43,132 nucleotides of DNA from Microbulbifer taiwanensis (GCF_014904815.1 NZ_JACZFR010000015.1:1-43132); one strand, 5' to 3'. Shown: positions 1 to 9,006, counted from the first letter of the stretch. The notes: generated from the sequence alone by a model not told the origin. Made by a program: numbers and translations.

Positions 1-62
1 TTTGGTTTTTTTTTTGTCTGGGCGCGCGGGGGGCGGGGGGGGCGCCCCCCCCCCCCCCCCCG
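1..62. other. Low-complexity contig edge
   Basis: Long runs of T, then G, then about 20 C occupy the first 62 bases. This is unlike any other intergenic stretch in the window and looks like a sequencing or assembly artefact at a contig end. No gene is supported here. Confidence 0.6.
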
Positions 63-93
63 TTCCTACAACTACCGATCAAATAGGAAGCCA

Positions 94-471
94 ATGGCAA
101 AACTCTATCTGCTGCTCGCCGCCCTCCTCGGCGCGACCGGCGTCATACTCGGCGCCTTCGGCGCCCACGGCCTGCGCGACAAGGTTGCGGAAAACCTGCT
201 CGAGGCCTACAAGACCGGAGTGCACTACCAGATGATCCACGCGCTGGCCCTGCTCGGCGTTGCGCTGCTGATACAGCAGTGGGGCGCGCGCGCATCGCTG
301 GCGACAGCCGGCGCGCTGTTTGCGCTGGGCATACTGCTGTTTTCCGGCAGCCTTTACGGCCTGACTTTCGGCGGTCCGCGCTGGCTGGGCCCGGTGACAC
401 CGCTGGGCGGCCTGATGATGATCGGCGGTTGGGTGGCGCTGTTTGTCGCCGCGTTGAATTACTCCAGATAA
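94..471 (+). CDS. DUF423 family small inner-membrane protein
   Basis: This 125-residue protein is almost entirely hydrophobic, with four predicted membrane helices (about residues 3-24, 46-62, 68-90 and 100-122). The N-terminal stretch ending GAFGAHGL and the later HALALLGVAL are typical of the DUF423 family (E. coli YgdD type, about 130 residues). The molecular role of the family is unknown. The ATG is preceded by AGGAAG at about 6 bases. The gene lies 47 bases upstream of trmB on the same strand and may be cotranscribed. Family assignment is confident; the function is not known. Confidence 0.85.
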   Translation: MAKLYLLLAALLGATGVILGAFGAHGLRDKVAENLLEAYKTGVHYQMIHALALLGVALLIQQWGARASLATAGALFALGILLFSGSLYGLTFGGPRWLGPVTPLGGLMMIGGWVALFVAALNYSR

Positions 472-518
472 TTTCCCCGCCGCTTCTACAATAAAGTTCG
501 CAAATGAGGTCGCGAATA

Positions 519-1238
519 ATGCAAGACGAATCCGCGGAAGACTTCCCCTACCGCACCGAGTACAAGAAAAAATCCATCCGCAGCTATGTGATTCGCGCCG
601 GGCGCATGACCGAGGGGCAGCGCCGCGCCTTCGACAATTACTGGGGCGGATTCGGCCTGTCATTGTTCGGCGGCCCACTGGAACCGCAGCAGGCGTTCGG
701 CCGCGAGGCGGAGCTGGTACTGGAAATCGGATTTGGCATGGGCGATTCGCTGCTGGCCATGGCCGAGGCGGAACCGGACAAGAATTTTATCGGCATCGAA
801 GTGCACCCACCGGGCGTCGGCCGGTTGATCAACAACGCCGGCAAAGCGGGGGTAAAGAACCTGCGCGTCTATATGGCCGATGCGGTGGATGTGCTGAACG
901 ACTGTATCGCCGACGCATCGCTGGATCGTTTCCAGCTGTATTTCCCCGACCCCTGGCACAAGAAGAAGCATCACAAACGTCGCATAGTGCAGCCGGAATT
1001 CGTGCGCCTGATCTGTAGCAAACTAAAAGCCGGCGGCCTGCTGCATATGGCCACCGACTGGGAAAACTACGCCGAGCATATGCTGGAAGTGCTCGAGGCG
1101 GAGGAGATGCTGGAAAACACCGCCGGCAAAAATCATTATTCACCGCGCCCGGAATTCCGCCCGGAAACCAAGTTCGAGCGCCGCGGCCAGCGCCTCGGTC
1201 ACGGTGTCTGGGACCTGCTCTACCGGCGCGTCGATTAA
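519..1238 (+). CDS. trmB: tRNA (guanine-N7-)-methyltransferase
   Basis: The enzyme methylates G46 in the variable loop of tRNA using S-adenosylmethionine. The SAM-binding motif EIGFGMG is at about residues 69-75. The TrmB signature [14 protein letters not shown] is at about 142-155, and a C-terminal segment [17 protein letters not shown] matches the family's guanine/tRNA-binding end. I chose the second in-frame ATG because GAGG lies 9 bases upstream, giving 239 residues, the E. coli length. An ATG at 504 would add five residues but has no ribosome binding site. The gene is cytoplasmic and constitutive in related organisms. Confidence 0.95.
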   Translation: MQDESAEDFPYRTEYKKKSIRSYVIRAGRMTEGQRRAFDNYWGGFGLSLFGGPLEPQQAFGREAELVLEIGFGMGDSLLAMAEAEPDKNFIGIEVHPPGVGRLINNAGKAGVKNLRVYMADAVDVLNDCIADASLDRFQLYFPDPWHKKKHHKRRIVQPEFVRLICSKLKAGGLLHMATDWENYAEHMLEVLEAEEMLENTAGKNHYSPRPEFRPETKFERRGQRLGHGVWDLLYRRVD

Positions 1239-1266
1239 TCCCTCCCCCGCCGGGTGACATTGCAGT

Positions 1267-1288
1267 CGACGCGCTGATTGGCGCGTCG
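1267..1288. terminator. Hairpin after trmB
   Basis: An 8-base perfect inverted repeat (CGACGCGC / GCGCGTCG) with a 6-base loop lies 28 bases after the trmB stop. There is no T-run, so it is only a possible terminator or RNA-stabilising stem. Confidence 0.35.
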
Positions 1289-1372
1289 TTGCGCTGCCGA
1301 CATTGTCTGCTATCTTCAATCAGAACCGGGTATCACGCCCGGTGCCGGTAAAAGGAACTTCCGGAGCCCCCA

Positions 1373-2164
1373 ATGACAAAAAGCCGCCCGCTCTTGCCGC
1401 TCCTCTTGTGCGTCGTTTTTCTCGGTGTCCTTACTGGCGGGCCCGCGTCGGCGGATGAAGAGGGCACTGCGACCCTGTACCTGAACGGCGGCCAGTACTG
1501 GTTCGACAGTGATCGCCTGAATGGCACGCCGCTGAAAGGCTTTGAACTGGAGGACACCACCGGTGGTGGCGGCGGCTACGGCTACATGATCACCGATCGC
1601 TGGGCCATGGAAGGGGTACTCGATTACTTCAGCGTGGGTGTCAAGGGTATCGACGAGAAAGTCGACGTCTACAACTATCACCTGGATCTCTTCTACCAGT
1701 TCGCCGGTCGCTTCTGCGGCAACTTCTGCTGGCAGCCGTATGTGGCCTTCGGTGCCGGTGAGATCCGCGTCGACTTCAATGATACTTCCGACGACGCCTT
1801 CGATTGGCACGATCGCCAGACCATGGTCAACCTGGGACTGGGGGTCAAATACCGCCTGGGACCGCGCTGGCAGGCGCGGGCCGATGCGCGCGCTTTCCAG
1901 GGTGTGGAGGAAGGCGGGCTGGACGGGTTCGTCAGTGTGAGTATCGGCTACCAGTGGGTCGAATACCCGGCCGTTTGGAGCGACCTGGATGGCGACGGTG
2001 TCGTGGATGGTGTGGACGCCTGCCCGCAGACGCCGCCCGGCGTTGCCATCCAGAGTGACGGCTGCCCGATCGATTCCGATCGCGACGGCGTGCCCGACTA
2101 CCTCGATCGCTGCGCCAATACGCCCATGGGCACGGCGGTCAATGAGGACGGCTGCCCTTATTAG
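1373..2164 (+). CDS. OmpA-like outer-membrane beta-barrel protein with thrombospondin type-3 repeats
   Basis: A Sec signal peptide occupies residues 1-27, with cleavage likely after PASA. Residues about 30-200 alternate polar and aromatic residues as in an eight-strand OmpA/OprF-like barrel, including YGYMITDRWAMEG and VNLGLGVKYRLGPRW. The last 60 residues carry two acidic repeats of the type DxDGDGVxDxxDxCPxTPxG, the calcium-binding TSP3 motif normally found between barrel and OmpA domain. The protein stops right after the second repeat (GCPY), so the peptidoglycan-binding OmpA domain is missing. The reading frame has no sign of a downstream remnant. It is monocistronic between trmB and a convergent ABC-F gene. 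Confidence 0.8.
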   Translation: MTKSRPLLPLLLCVVFLGVLTGGPASADEEGTATLYLNGGQYWFDSDRLNGTPLKGFELEDTTGGGGGYGYMITDRWAMEGVLDYFSVGVKGIDEKVDVYNYHLDLFYQFAGRFCGNFCWQPYVAFGAGEIRVDFNDTSDDAFDWHDRQTMVNLGLGVKYRLGPRWQARADARAFQGVEEGGLDGFVSVSIGYQWVEYPAVWSDLDGDGVVDGVDACPQTPPGVAIQSDGCPIDSDRDGVPDYLDRCANTPMGTAVNEDGCPY

Positions 2165-2169
2165 CAGCG

Positions 2170-2204
2170 TTGCGGCCCTGCCGCCGCCGACAGCAGGGCC
2201 GCAA
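2170..2204. terminator. Convergent stem-loop between barrel gene and ABC-F gene
   Basis: An 11-base perfect inverted repeat, TTGCGGCCCTG / CAGGGCCGCAA, starts 5 bases after the stop of the barrel gene and lies between two convergent genes. It lacks a strong T-run but its position suits a terminator. Confidence 0.5.
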
Positions 2205-2266
2205 TGGAATCATCCGAACAGGATGGAGCATCCGGGTAACGATGAATAAACCGTCGTTCCTGGGGA

Positions 2267-4189
2267 TCAGTCGGCGCGCGCCGCCTCCAGCTGTTCGGAA
2301 ATTTCCAGCCACTGCATCTCCAGCTCTTCCAGCACATCCCGCTGCTGCGACTGCTCGCGGTTGAGGCGCGCTATCTCCTCCTGTTGGCCGCCGCTATAGA
2401 GACTCTCGTCGGCGAGCCGGCTTTCCAGTTCGGCCAGTTTCTTCTCCGCGCGTGCCATCTGCTGTTCGATGTTCTTGAGCTTGTTGGTCAGTGGCTTCAG
2501 CTGCTCGCGCAGTGCGGCCGCGGCGCGGCGCTGGGATTTTCTGTCTTCCACCGGCTTTTCGGCACCGTCGTCTTTGTTTTCCTCGCGACGCTTCCTGTCC
2601 CGATCCTTTCTATCTCGATTAAAGCCCAGCAGCCACTGTTTGTAATCCTCCAGGTCGCCGCTGTAGGGCTCGGCCCTGCCGTCGGCCACCAGGATAAACT
2701 CGTCGGCGGTATTGGCCAGCAGGTGGCGATCGTGGGAGACCAGTACCACAGCGCCGGGAAATTCCGCCAGGGCCAGGGTCAGCGCGTGGCGCATCTCCAG
2801 GTCCAGGTGGTTGGTGGGTTCGTCCAGCAACAGCAGATTGGGTTTCTGCCAGGCCAGAATCGCCAGCGCCAGCCGCGCCTTCTCGCCGCCGGAAAAGCCT
2901 TTTACGGTTTCGAAAACCCGGTCGCCAACAAAACCGTAACCGCCGAGGAAGTCCCGCAGCGACTGCTCACTTGCGTCCGGCGACAGGCGTTGCAGGTGCA
3001 GCAGCGGCGAGGCGGCGACGTCCAGTGCCTCCAGTTGGTGCTGGGCGAAATAGCCGATCGCCAGGTGCTCGCCGCAGAGGCGCTCACCGCGCACGGGCGA
3101 CAGTTCGCCGGCCAGTGTCTTGATCAGTGACGACTTGCCGGCGCCATTGGGGCCCAACAGGCCGACGCGCCGCCCCGGCTGTATGCCCAGCTGAACCTTG
3201 CACAGCACAGGCTCGTCGCCATAGCCGATATCGGCGTCGCGCAGGTCGATAAGCGGATCCGAAGTCTTTTCCGCCGCGGGCAGCGAAAAGCGAAATGGCG
3301 AATCGATATGCGCGGGGGCGATGGTCGCCATGCGGTCCAGCGCCTTGAGGCGGCTCTGCGCCTGCTTGGCCTTGCTGGCCTTGGCGCGGAAGCGGCGCAC
3401 GAAGTCCTCCATATGCGCGCGCTCCGCCTGCTGCTTCTCATACTGGGCCTGCTGCTGTGCCAGCCGCTCTGCACGGGCGCGCTCGAAGGCGCTGTAGTTG
3501 CCGCTGTACAGCAGTAAATTCTGTTGCTCGAAGCTGACGATAGCGTCCACCACCGCATCGAGAAAATCGCGATCGTGGGAGATGATCAGCAGTGTGCCGG
3601 GGAAGCGCTGCAGCCACTGCTCCAGCCACAGGGTCGCGTCCAGGTCCAGGTGGTTGGTGGGTTCGTCCAGCAGCATCAGGTCCGCCGGACACATGAGCGC
3701 GCGGCCCAGGTTGAGGCGGATGCGCCAGCCGCCGGAGAAGCTGCTGACCGGACGCTGCTGGTCAGCGTGGGAAAAACCCAGGCCGTCGAGCAGCTGCGCC
3801 GCGCGTGCCGGGCCGCTGTAGCCATCTATCGCCGCCATGCGCTCGTGCAACTCCCCCAGCCTGTGGCCGTCGGCAGCGACGCTTTCCGCCTGTTCCAGCT
3901 GGCGCTGCAACTGGCGCAGCTCGGCATCGCCGTCCAGTACATAGTCCAGTGCCGACTGCCCGCTCGCCGCCACCTCCTGTGCCATATGCGCAATGCGCCA
4001 GCCCGCCGGCACCTCCACCCGGCCGCTGTCGCTATCCAGCTGGCGCAGCAGCAGTTTGAACAGGGTCGACTTGCCACAGCCATTGGCGCCGATAACGCCG
4101 ACCTTGTGACCGGGGAAAATTCGGCAGTCCGCATTGTGCAGCAGCTCGCGTCCGCCCCGCTGCAGGGAGACGCCTTGCAAATTGATCAA
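2267..4189 (-). CDS. yheS: ABC-F family ATPase (YheS type)
   Basis: A 640-residue soluble protein with two ABC ATPase domains and no membrane segments. Domain 1 has Walker A GANGCGKST (about 34-42), signature SFSGGWRIRL and Walker B LMLLDEPTNHLDL. Domain 2 has GPNGAGKSS, FSGGEKARL and LLLLDEPTNHLDL. Between the domains lies the charged linker of ABC-F proteins, and the C-terminus is a lysine- and glutamate-rich coiled coil. The length matches E. coli YheS (637). ABC-F proteins act on ribosomes as translation factors; the exact role of YheS is less clear. It is divergent from the TIGR02444 gene, as in the Pseudomonas algP region. Confidence 0.9.
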   Translation of the reverse strand: MINLQGVSLQRGGRELLHNADCRIFPGHKVGVIGANGCGKSTLFKLLLRQLDSDSGRVEVPAGWRIAHMAQEVAASGQSALDYVLDGDAELRQLQRQLEQAESVAADGHRLGELHERMAAIDGYSGPARAAQLLDGLGFSHADQQRPVSSFSGGWRIRLNLGRALMCPADLMLLDEPTNHLDLDATLWLEQWLQRFPGTLLIISHDRDFLDAVVDAIVSFEQQNLLLYSGNYSAFERARAERLAQQQAQYEKQQAERAHMEDFVRRFRAKASKAKQAQSRLKALDRMATIAPAHIDSPFRFSLPAAEKTSDPLIDLRDADIGYGDEPVLCKVQLGIQPGRRVGLLGPNGAGKSSLIKTLAGELSPVRGERLCGEHLAIGYFAQHQLEALDVAASPLLHLQRLSPDASEQSLRDFLGGYGFVGDRVFETVKGFSGGEKARLALAILAWQKPNLLLLDEPTNHLDLEMRHALTLALAEFPGAVVLVSHDRHLLANTADEFILVADGRAEPYSGDLEDYKQWLLGFNRDRKDRDRKRREENKDDGAEKPVEDRKSQRRAAAALREQLKPLTNKLKNIEQQMARAEKKLAELESRLADESLYSGGQQEEIARLNREQSQQRDVLEELEMQWLEISEQLEAARAD

Positions 4190-4301
4190 AGAAAAAACCT
4201 CATACCTGTGGGCAGATGAATGCTAGGCTATTCGAAAACCTGTGGTGCGGAAGGGTCGTTGCCTTCCCCAGTGCCCGTAATAAGTGTGGCCGGATTCTAA
4301 C

Positions 4302-4787
4302 GTGACAAAATCCACACCTCCATCTTCCTCCCTGGATAACCCCCTGTGGCAGTTCAGCCTGGATTTCTATCGCCACGGCGAGGTGGAGCAGTTCCTGCTC
4401 GACTGCCAGGACAGGAAAGGTGCGGATGTGTGCCTGCTACTGTGGGCCAGTTACGCCACCGCCCTCGATCGCCAACTGAGTGAGGAGAGCTGGCGCGTGG
4501 CCGACCGGGGCCTGGCCCCACGGCGGCGCATGATCGCGAGCGTGCGCCGATTCCGGCGCTGGCTGGGCCGGTTGCGCCCTCGCACCCGGGCTGTCTACGA
4601 ATACTTCAAGCGTTACGAACAGAAGCTGGAGCAGCGCCAGCTGGCGGCGCTGTGGAAACTGCAGGGTGAAACCTGGCCGGAGGATCGCCCGGCCCTGGAG
4701 CTGGCGGGGCAGCAATATGGTCTGCTGCAAAAAGATCAGGCCCGCTGGGCGGGCCTGATCGATAGCTATAAAGCCGAGCGAGACTGA
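4302..4787 (+). CDS. TIGR02444 family protein
   Basis: A protein of about 161 residues beginning near DNPLWQFSLDFYRHGEVEQ and containing GADVCLLLWASY, which matches the TIGR02444 family found beside algP in Pseudomonas-type genomes. No catalytic motif or membrane segment is visible and its function is unknown. The start is a GTG; a second GTG at 4284 would add six residues, and neither has a clear ribosome binding site. Its stop codon abuts the stop codon of the convergent algP-like gene with no spacing. Confidence 0.75.
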   Translation: MTKSTPPSSSLDNPLWQFSLDFYRHGEVEQFLLDCQDRKGADVCLLLWASYATALDRQLSEESWRVADRGLAPRRRMIASVRRFRRWLGRLRPRTRAVYEYFKRYEQKLEQRQLAALWKLQGETWPEDRPALELAGQQYGLLQKDQARWAGLIDSYKAERD

Positions 4788-5708
4788 CTACTCGTCGCCG
4801 GGGTTTTCACTGGAAAACAGGCTGTTGGGCGGCGTCGCGGGGGTGATACTCGGGGCCGGCTTGGTTTCGGCCGGGGCGCCGAAGGGGCGCGGTTCCGGGG
4901 TCTTGCCCAGGATGGGCGCGCTGCTCGGGGGAGTCGACTCCGGCTTCTTCGCAACCGGCGCTGAGGGTTTCTTCTCTGTCGGTGCCGGCTTGGGTTCGCT
5001 CGGTTTGGCTGCGGGCTTCTCGGCTGCCGCTTTTTTTACCGGGGCTTTCTTGACCGGGGCCTTTTTCACAGCGGGCTTGGTGGCTTTCGCGGACGGGGCC
5101 TTGGCCGCACTCGCTTTTTTCACGGCTGCCTTCTTGACGACGGCTTTCTTGGGCGCCGCCTTTTTCGGGGCTGCTTGCTTTGCGGCTGCTTTCTTTGGTG
5201 CCGCTTTCCTGGCGGTCGCCTTGGTCGCGGTGGCTTTCTTCCCGGCAGCCTTTTTCGCCGTCACTTTGGCGGTTTTTTTCGCTCCCGCCTTTTTGCCTTT
5301 GGCCTTACTGCCCGCAGCTTTCTCCGCCTTGGCGGCCACCTTGTTAACGGCCTCCGCCAGCTTCAGTTCTGTCTTGGCCGCCGCTTCCGCCTGCTTGGCC
5401 TCCGCCGCTGCGTCTTTCGCCTGTTGCAGGGCATCGGTCAGCTTTTCCACATTGGCCCTGGCGGTATCCACGCGTTTCTGTACCGCTGCAGTCTTGCCCT
5501 TTTTGGCCGCGGTGCGGGCCTGGGCGAGTTTGGCCTTGGCCTTGGACAGCTTGTCCTTGGCGGCGGTCAGCGCTTTTGCGGCTTTCTGAGCGGCTTTGCC
5601 GGCGTCGGCGACCTGTTTGGCCCGGGCCTTGTCCAGTTGAGCGGTGAGCTTGGCAATTTGTGCTTCCAGTTCTGCGACCGGATTGACAGCTTTACGTTTG
5701 GCAGCCAT
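4788..5708 (-). CDS. algP: AlgP-like, histone H1-like lysine/alanine/proline-rich protein
   Basis: A 306-residue protein of extreme composition. Residues about 8-120 form an Ala/Lys coiled coil. Residues about 130-245 are tandem KKA-rich units (such as KKAPVKKAPVKKA) like the C-terminal tail of histone H1. The last 60 residues are proline- and serine-rich. AlgP of Pseudomonas has the same design and binds DNA in connection with alginate gene control; here a nucleoid-associated role is inference. The start has AGGA about 11 bases upstream. Neighbours (ABC-F, TIGR02444, FKBP, Rsd) match the Pseudomonas algP locus. Such repeats commonly vary in number between strains. Confidence 0.8.
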   Translation of the reverse strand: MAAKRKAVNPVAELEAQIAKLTAQLDKARAKQVADAGKAAQKAAKALTAAKDKLSKAKAKLAQARTAAKKGKTAAVQKRVDTARANVEKLTDALQQAKDAAAEAKQAEAAAKTELKLAEAVNKVAAKAEKAAGSKAKGKKAGAKKTAKVTAKKAAGKKATATKATARKAAPKKAAAKQAAPKKAAPKKAVVKKAAVKKASAAKAPSAKATKPAVKKAPVKKAPVKKAAAEKPAAKPSEPKPAPTEKKPSAPVAKKPESTPPSSAPILGKTPEPRPFGAPAETKPAPSITPATPPNSLFSSENPGDE

Positions 5709-6152
5709 GAGTAAATATCCTGAGGTTTATTATCGATTCGGCGCATCCGGGCAGCGCGTCTACCCGGCGTTTGTAACCAGATGTATGCACTGATCGGTTG
5801 TTTCGGAAACGGCGGACCACTCCTGAAAACTCCGAAACAACAACCGGTGGAGGGCCGATAATAGCGCTGTTTCTTTAAAAAATGTATGCCGAAGCCGGCG
5901 AAAAAAGCGCTCGCGCCAAAATTTTTTCCAGGCTGTTTGGAACTAGCGCGCAAATGTGGTGCCTTGCACAGTATGAGCGGCCTCGGTATGCACCGCGAGT
6001 CATCGTAGGTTAGACTTGCTGGGCACTGGCGATAGGCACAGGGCCGGTCGGAGCGCCGAAGGAGCCCGAAACTGCTTAAAATGCCACTACAGGCCTTGGC
6101 CCCGGGTCAGGCGCGAATCAACAAATGCAATACGGACAAAGAGACAACTCCC
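5709..6152. promoter_or_regulatory. Divergent promoter region between algP-like and FKBP genes
   Basis: About 440 bases without a gene separate two divergent genes. A 10-base inverted repeat TTGTTTCGGA (5798-5807) / TCCGAAACAA (5831-5840) stands out. An ORF leading into the FKBP gene from 6081 lacks protein-like composition. Promoters for both neighbours must lie here, but I cannot pin down their boxes. Confidence 0.4.
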
Positions 6153-6938
6153 ATGAATAAATATCCTTTGGCTGCAGCAGTTGCCCTGGGCCTCGCGCTG
6201 GCCGGCTGTAACGAACAGGAATCCAAACAGGCCGCCGAAGTCACCCTGGATACCCAGGAGAAGAAGGTCAGCTACATCATTGCCGAAGATATGGCCAAGC
6301 GTCTGGAATCCCAGGATGTGAAGCTGGATCCCAAAGTCGTACTGATGGCGCTCGACGACGTGGCCAGCGGTCGCGACTCGCGCCTGTCCGACGAGGACAA
6401 GCAGCAGGTCATCGCCGTATTCCAGGAAAAGATGCAGGCCAAGCAGCAGGAGATGCTGGCCAAGCAGGAGGAAGAGTTTAAGGCGAGCGCGGAGAAGAAC
6501 CTGCAGGAAGGCAAGGCATTCCTGGAGGAAAACGCCAAGAAAGAAGGTGTGATGACCACCGACTCCGGCCTGCAGTACAAGGTCATTACCGAGGGCAACG
6601 GCGATTCCCCCAGCGCGGAAAGCACTGTCGAAGTGGATTACAAGGGCACCCTGATCGACGGTACTGAGTTCGACAGCTCCTACGCTCGCGGCGAGCCGGT
6701 ACAGTTCCCGGTCAATGGCGTGATCAAGGGCTGGACCGAAGCCCTGCAGCTGATGAAGGAAGGTGCCAAGTGGGAGCTGTATATCCCCTCGGACCTGGCC
6801 TATGGTCCGGGCGGCGCGGGCGGTATGATCGGTCCCAATGCGACACTGGTTTTCGAAGTGGAGCTGCACAAGGCCAACGTCGGCGCCGGTGAGGGCGACG
6901 CAGGGGAAGAGAAGAAGGAAGAAGCCGAGCAGGAATAA
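6153..6938 (+). CDS. FKBP-type peptidyl-prolyl cis-trans isomerase lipoprotein (FkpA/Mip-like)
   Basis: The protein folds other envelope proteins by isomerising Xaa-Pro bonds. The 261-residue product starts MNKYPLAAAV and has a lipobox LAGC, with lipidated Cys19. Residues about 35-130 are the helical FkpA_N dimerisation region, very rich in K, E and Q. The FKBP domain runs from about 145 to 240, with VDYKGTLIDGTEFDSSY and the IPSDLAYGPGGAGGMIGPNATLVFEVEL segment. A glutamate-rich tail ends the protein. The upstream in-frame extension from 6081 is rejected because the signal sequence would be internal. The Pseudomonas homologue lies at the same place, between algP and algQ. Confidence 0.92.
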   Translation: MNKYPLAAAVALGLALAGCNEQESKQAAEVTLDTQEKKVSYIIAEDMAKRLESQDVKLDPKVVLMALDDVASGRDSRLSDEDKQQVIAVFQEKMQAKQQEMLAKQEEEFKASAEKNLQEGKAFLEENAKKEGVMTTDSGLQYKVITEGNGDSPSAESTVEVDYKGTLIDGTEFDSSYARGEPVQFPVNGVIKGWTEALQLMKEGAKWELYIPSDLAYGPGGAGGMIGPNATLVFEVELHKANVGAGEGDAGEEKKEEAEQE

Positions 6939-6961
6939 GCGATTATTCCCGACGGCAATGG

Positions 6962-6994
6962 TAAGGGCGGACCTTGTGTTCGCCCTTATTTTTT
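6962..6994 (+). terminator. Rho-independent terminator of the FKBP gene
   Basis: An 8-base perfect stem TAAGGGCG / CGCCCTTA with an 11-base loop is followed at once by six T. It lies 24 bases after the stop codon of the FKBP gene. Confidence 0.85.
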
Positions 6995-7018
6995 AGCAGT
7001 CAGAATGCAGTCCTGAAT

Positions 7019-7486
7019 TCAGGCCAGCTGGTTCTTGTGCGCCGTGTGTAGCAGCGCGATCATCTGGTCTTCGGAGCTGAAGCGGGACTCGAGTGCCTCG
7101 CCCAGCTGCGACAGGTCGCTGACCAGGCTGGAGAGATCGTCGGTCTCCTGGTATTTATCGTTGAAATCCACCGCAATATCGGTGGTCTTGTCGATGTCCT
7201 TGTAGAGCTGGCGAGCCTGCTCCAGGCCCTGCTTGTCGTCAAACGCCTGGCCCTCGCGAATCAGCTGCTCGTAGACTTCGAAATGGCCTGCGGATACATA
7301 GTCCACCAGCAGCTGGCACAGCTGGCGCACGTTCTCTTCTGCTTCGGCGTCGCCCTCGCTGATTTCCTTTTTTTCCGACAGGCTGCAGAAGCGCACCAGC
7401 AGCGCCTGTCGCGAATGCAACCAGCGATCGATAATCTCGCTCACGCCGCCCCAACGCTCGCGCGCCGACTTACAATTTTCCAGCAT
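7019..7486 (-). CDS. rsd: Regulator of sigma D / AlgQ family anti-sigma factor
   Basis: A helical 155-residue protein of the Rsd/AlgQ family, which binds the housekeeping sigma factor (RpoD) and helps shift RNA polymerase to other sigma factors. The N-terminal segment LENCKSARERWGGVSEIIDRWLHSRQALLV is the family signature, and the length matches E. coli Rsd (158). The start MLENCKS is chosen over an upstream ATG at 7546 because it aligns with the family start and has AAGGAAG and GGAG nearby. In Pseudomonas, algQ lies in this same neighbourhood. Confidence 0.9.
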   Translation of the reverse strand: MLENCKSARERWGGVSEIIDRWLHSRQALLVRFCSLSEKKEISEGDAEAEENVRQLCQLLVDYVSAGHFEVYEQLIREGQAFDDKQGLEQARQLYKDIDKTTDIAVDFNDKYQETDDLSSLVSDLSQLGEALESRFSSEDQMIALLHTAHKNQLA

Positions 7487-7663
7487 CTCCAAGCTTCCTT
7501 TTGTTGCTCTTACCGCTCTGGACCGAACACCCGCAAGGGCGTTCACAAGGCCTTATGGCAAGATAGGAGATTCCCCCGCCGGCGGCAAGAAGGGCAGCGT
7601 ATTGAGCGCCAAAATACCGCCGGCTAGTATGCGTCATTTCGCGCCTTATGCAGGGACAGATCT

Positions 7664-8284
7664 ATGTATACCCCCAAGTCATTCCGCAATGAAGACCGGA
7701 AATCCATGCTTCGCCTGATACGCGAGTATCCGCTGGCAACCCTGGTGATCGAGGGGGCGGATGGCCCCGAGGTCAGCCATGTGCCGATGGTGCTGGATGT
7801 GAACGGCGAAGTGTTGCGCGGTCATATTGCCCGGGCAAACCCGCTGGCGCGGCAGTCGGGTAGCTTGCGGGCGCTGGCGGTGTTCCGCGGCGCGGACGCC
7901 TATATATCGCCGAACTGGTACCCGGCCAAGGCGGCGCACGGCAAGGTGGTACCCACCTGGAATTATGTCGCCGTACATGTCACCGGCGAGCTGCGGCTGG
8001 TGGATGAAGCGGACTGGCTGATGACGCAATTGCAGGCGCTGACGGATCAGCAGGAAACGCCCTCGTCCTCTCCCTGGACGGTCGAGGATGCGCCTGCGCA
8101 GTATATCGAGCGACTGGCGGCGGCGATCGTCGGCCTGGAGCTGCCGATTGAATCCCTCGAGGGCCAGTGGAAAGTGAGCCAGAACCAGAGTGGTGAGACC
8201 CGTGCGGCCGTCGCCGGCGGCCTGCGCCGGCGCGGGCGCGGCGCCGACCTGGCGATGGCGGGCCTGGGCGCGGGAGCCCCGTGA
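7664..8284 (+). CDS. PaiB family FMN-binding transcriptional regulator-like protein
   Basis: A 206-residue protein with a split-barrel flavin-binding fold. It begins MYTPKSFR and contains VSHVPMVLD, GHIARANPLA and the family motif AYISPNWYP followed by VPTWNYVAVHVTGEL. Bacillus PaiB represses sporulation and protease genes; in proteobacteria the role is unknown, and FMN or heme binding is likely. AGGGA lies about 9 bases before the ATG. It is divergent from rsd and convergent with lrgB. Confidence 0.88.
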   Translation: MYTPKSFRNEDRKSMLRLIREYPLATLVIEGADGPEVSHVPMVLDVNGEVLRGHIARANPLARQSGSLRALAVFRGADAYISPNWYPAKAAHGKVVPTWNYVAVHVTGELRLVDEADWLMTQLQALTDQQETPSSSPWTVEDAPAQYIERLAAAIVGLELPIESLEGQWKVSQNQSGETRAAVAGGLRRRGRGADLAMAGLGAGAP

Positions 8285-8313
8285 ACCACGTGCGTTCTGG
8301 GGACTGAACGACG

Positions 8314-9006
8314 TCAGTTCAGGGCGTCGACCAGCAGCGGCAGTACAAGGGCGGTCAGGGCGCCGCACAGGCCCATGGCGAGCGCGGCAAAGGCACCGCA
8401 CAGGGCGCTGAATTCCAGCGAGCGGGCGGTACCCACCGCGTGGGCATTGATACCCAGGGCAAAGCCGATAATGCGATGGTCGCGGATATTCAGGCGCTCC
8501 AGCAGCGGTGGTCCGAACACGGCGCCCACCACGCCGGTGAAAACGACGATGCCGGCGGTCAGGCTCTGGGCCGCGTGAATCTTCTCCGCCAGCGCCAGCG
8601 CGATGGGAGTGGTAATCGACTTGCCACTGAGCGCCAGCAGTACCGGTTCGGCGGCCCCGAACAGAAAGGCGATGGCGATGGCCACCACCGGGGCCAGGAG
8701 CGCGCCTACCGCCAGGGTCACTGCCAGCGGCCAGCCGGCGCGGCGGATAATCGCCAGGTTCTGTTTCAGCGGCACCGCCAGCGCGACCACCGCCGGGCCC
8801 AGCAGTGCGTACAGCAGGCCGCTGGCATTCCGGTAGTCGCTGTAGGAGATATCCAGGCTCCACAGGACCGCCGCCACCAGGAAGCCGGCGCCGACAATCG
8901 GGTGCAGCAGTGCGGTGCCGCTGCGCCTATAGATGGCGACGCCGAGCAGGAAAGCGCAGACGTTCAGCGGCAGCACAAACAGCGGACTCTGCAGCAGCTC
9001 ACTCAT
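8314..9006 (-). CDS. lrgB: LrgB/CidB family inner-membrane protein
   Basis: A 230-residue protein with several membrane helices, including the segments PVVALAVPLKQNL and GKSITTPIALALAEKI typical of LrgB/YohK. LrgA-LrgB pairs control murein hydrolase export and autolysis in Staphylococcus and may transport small organic acids such as pyruvate in other bacteria. The chosen ATG overlaps the end of the lrgA gene by 8 bases, which implies translational coupling; an upstream ATG at 9024 is less likely. Confidence 0.9.
   Translation of the reverse strand: MSELLQSPLFVLPLNVCAFLLGVAIYRRSGTALLHPIVGAGFLVAAVLWSLDISYSDYRNASGLLYALLGPAVVALAVPLKQNLAIIRRAGWPLAVTLAVGALLAPVVAIAIAFLFGAAEPVLLALSGKSITTPIALALAEKIHAAQSLTAGIVVFTGVVGAVFGPPLLERLNIRDHRIIGFALGINAHAVGTARSLEFSALCGAFAALAMGLCGALTALVLPLLVDALN

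Noticed and set aside
1..235. ORF of 77 codons at the left edge
   Set aside because: It is built on homopolymer runs and overlaps the DUF423 gene in another frame.
6081..6152. Upstream extension of the FKBP protein
   Set aside because: It would place a signal peptide and lipobox at an internal position; the ATG at 6153 begins a normal lipoprotein signal.
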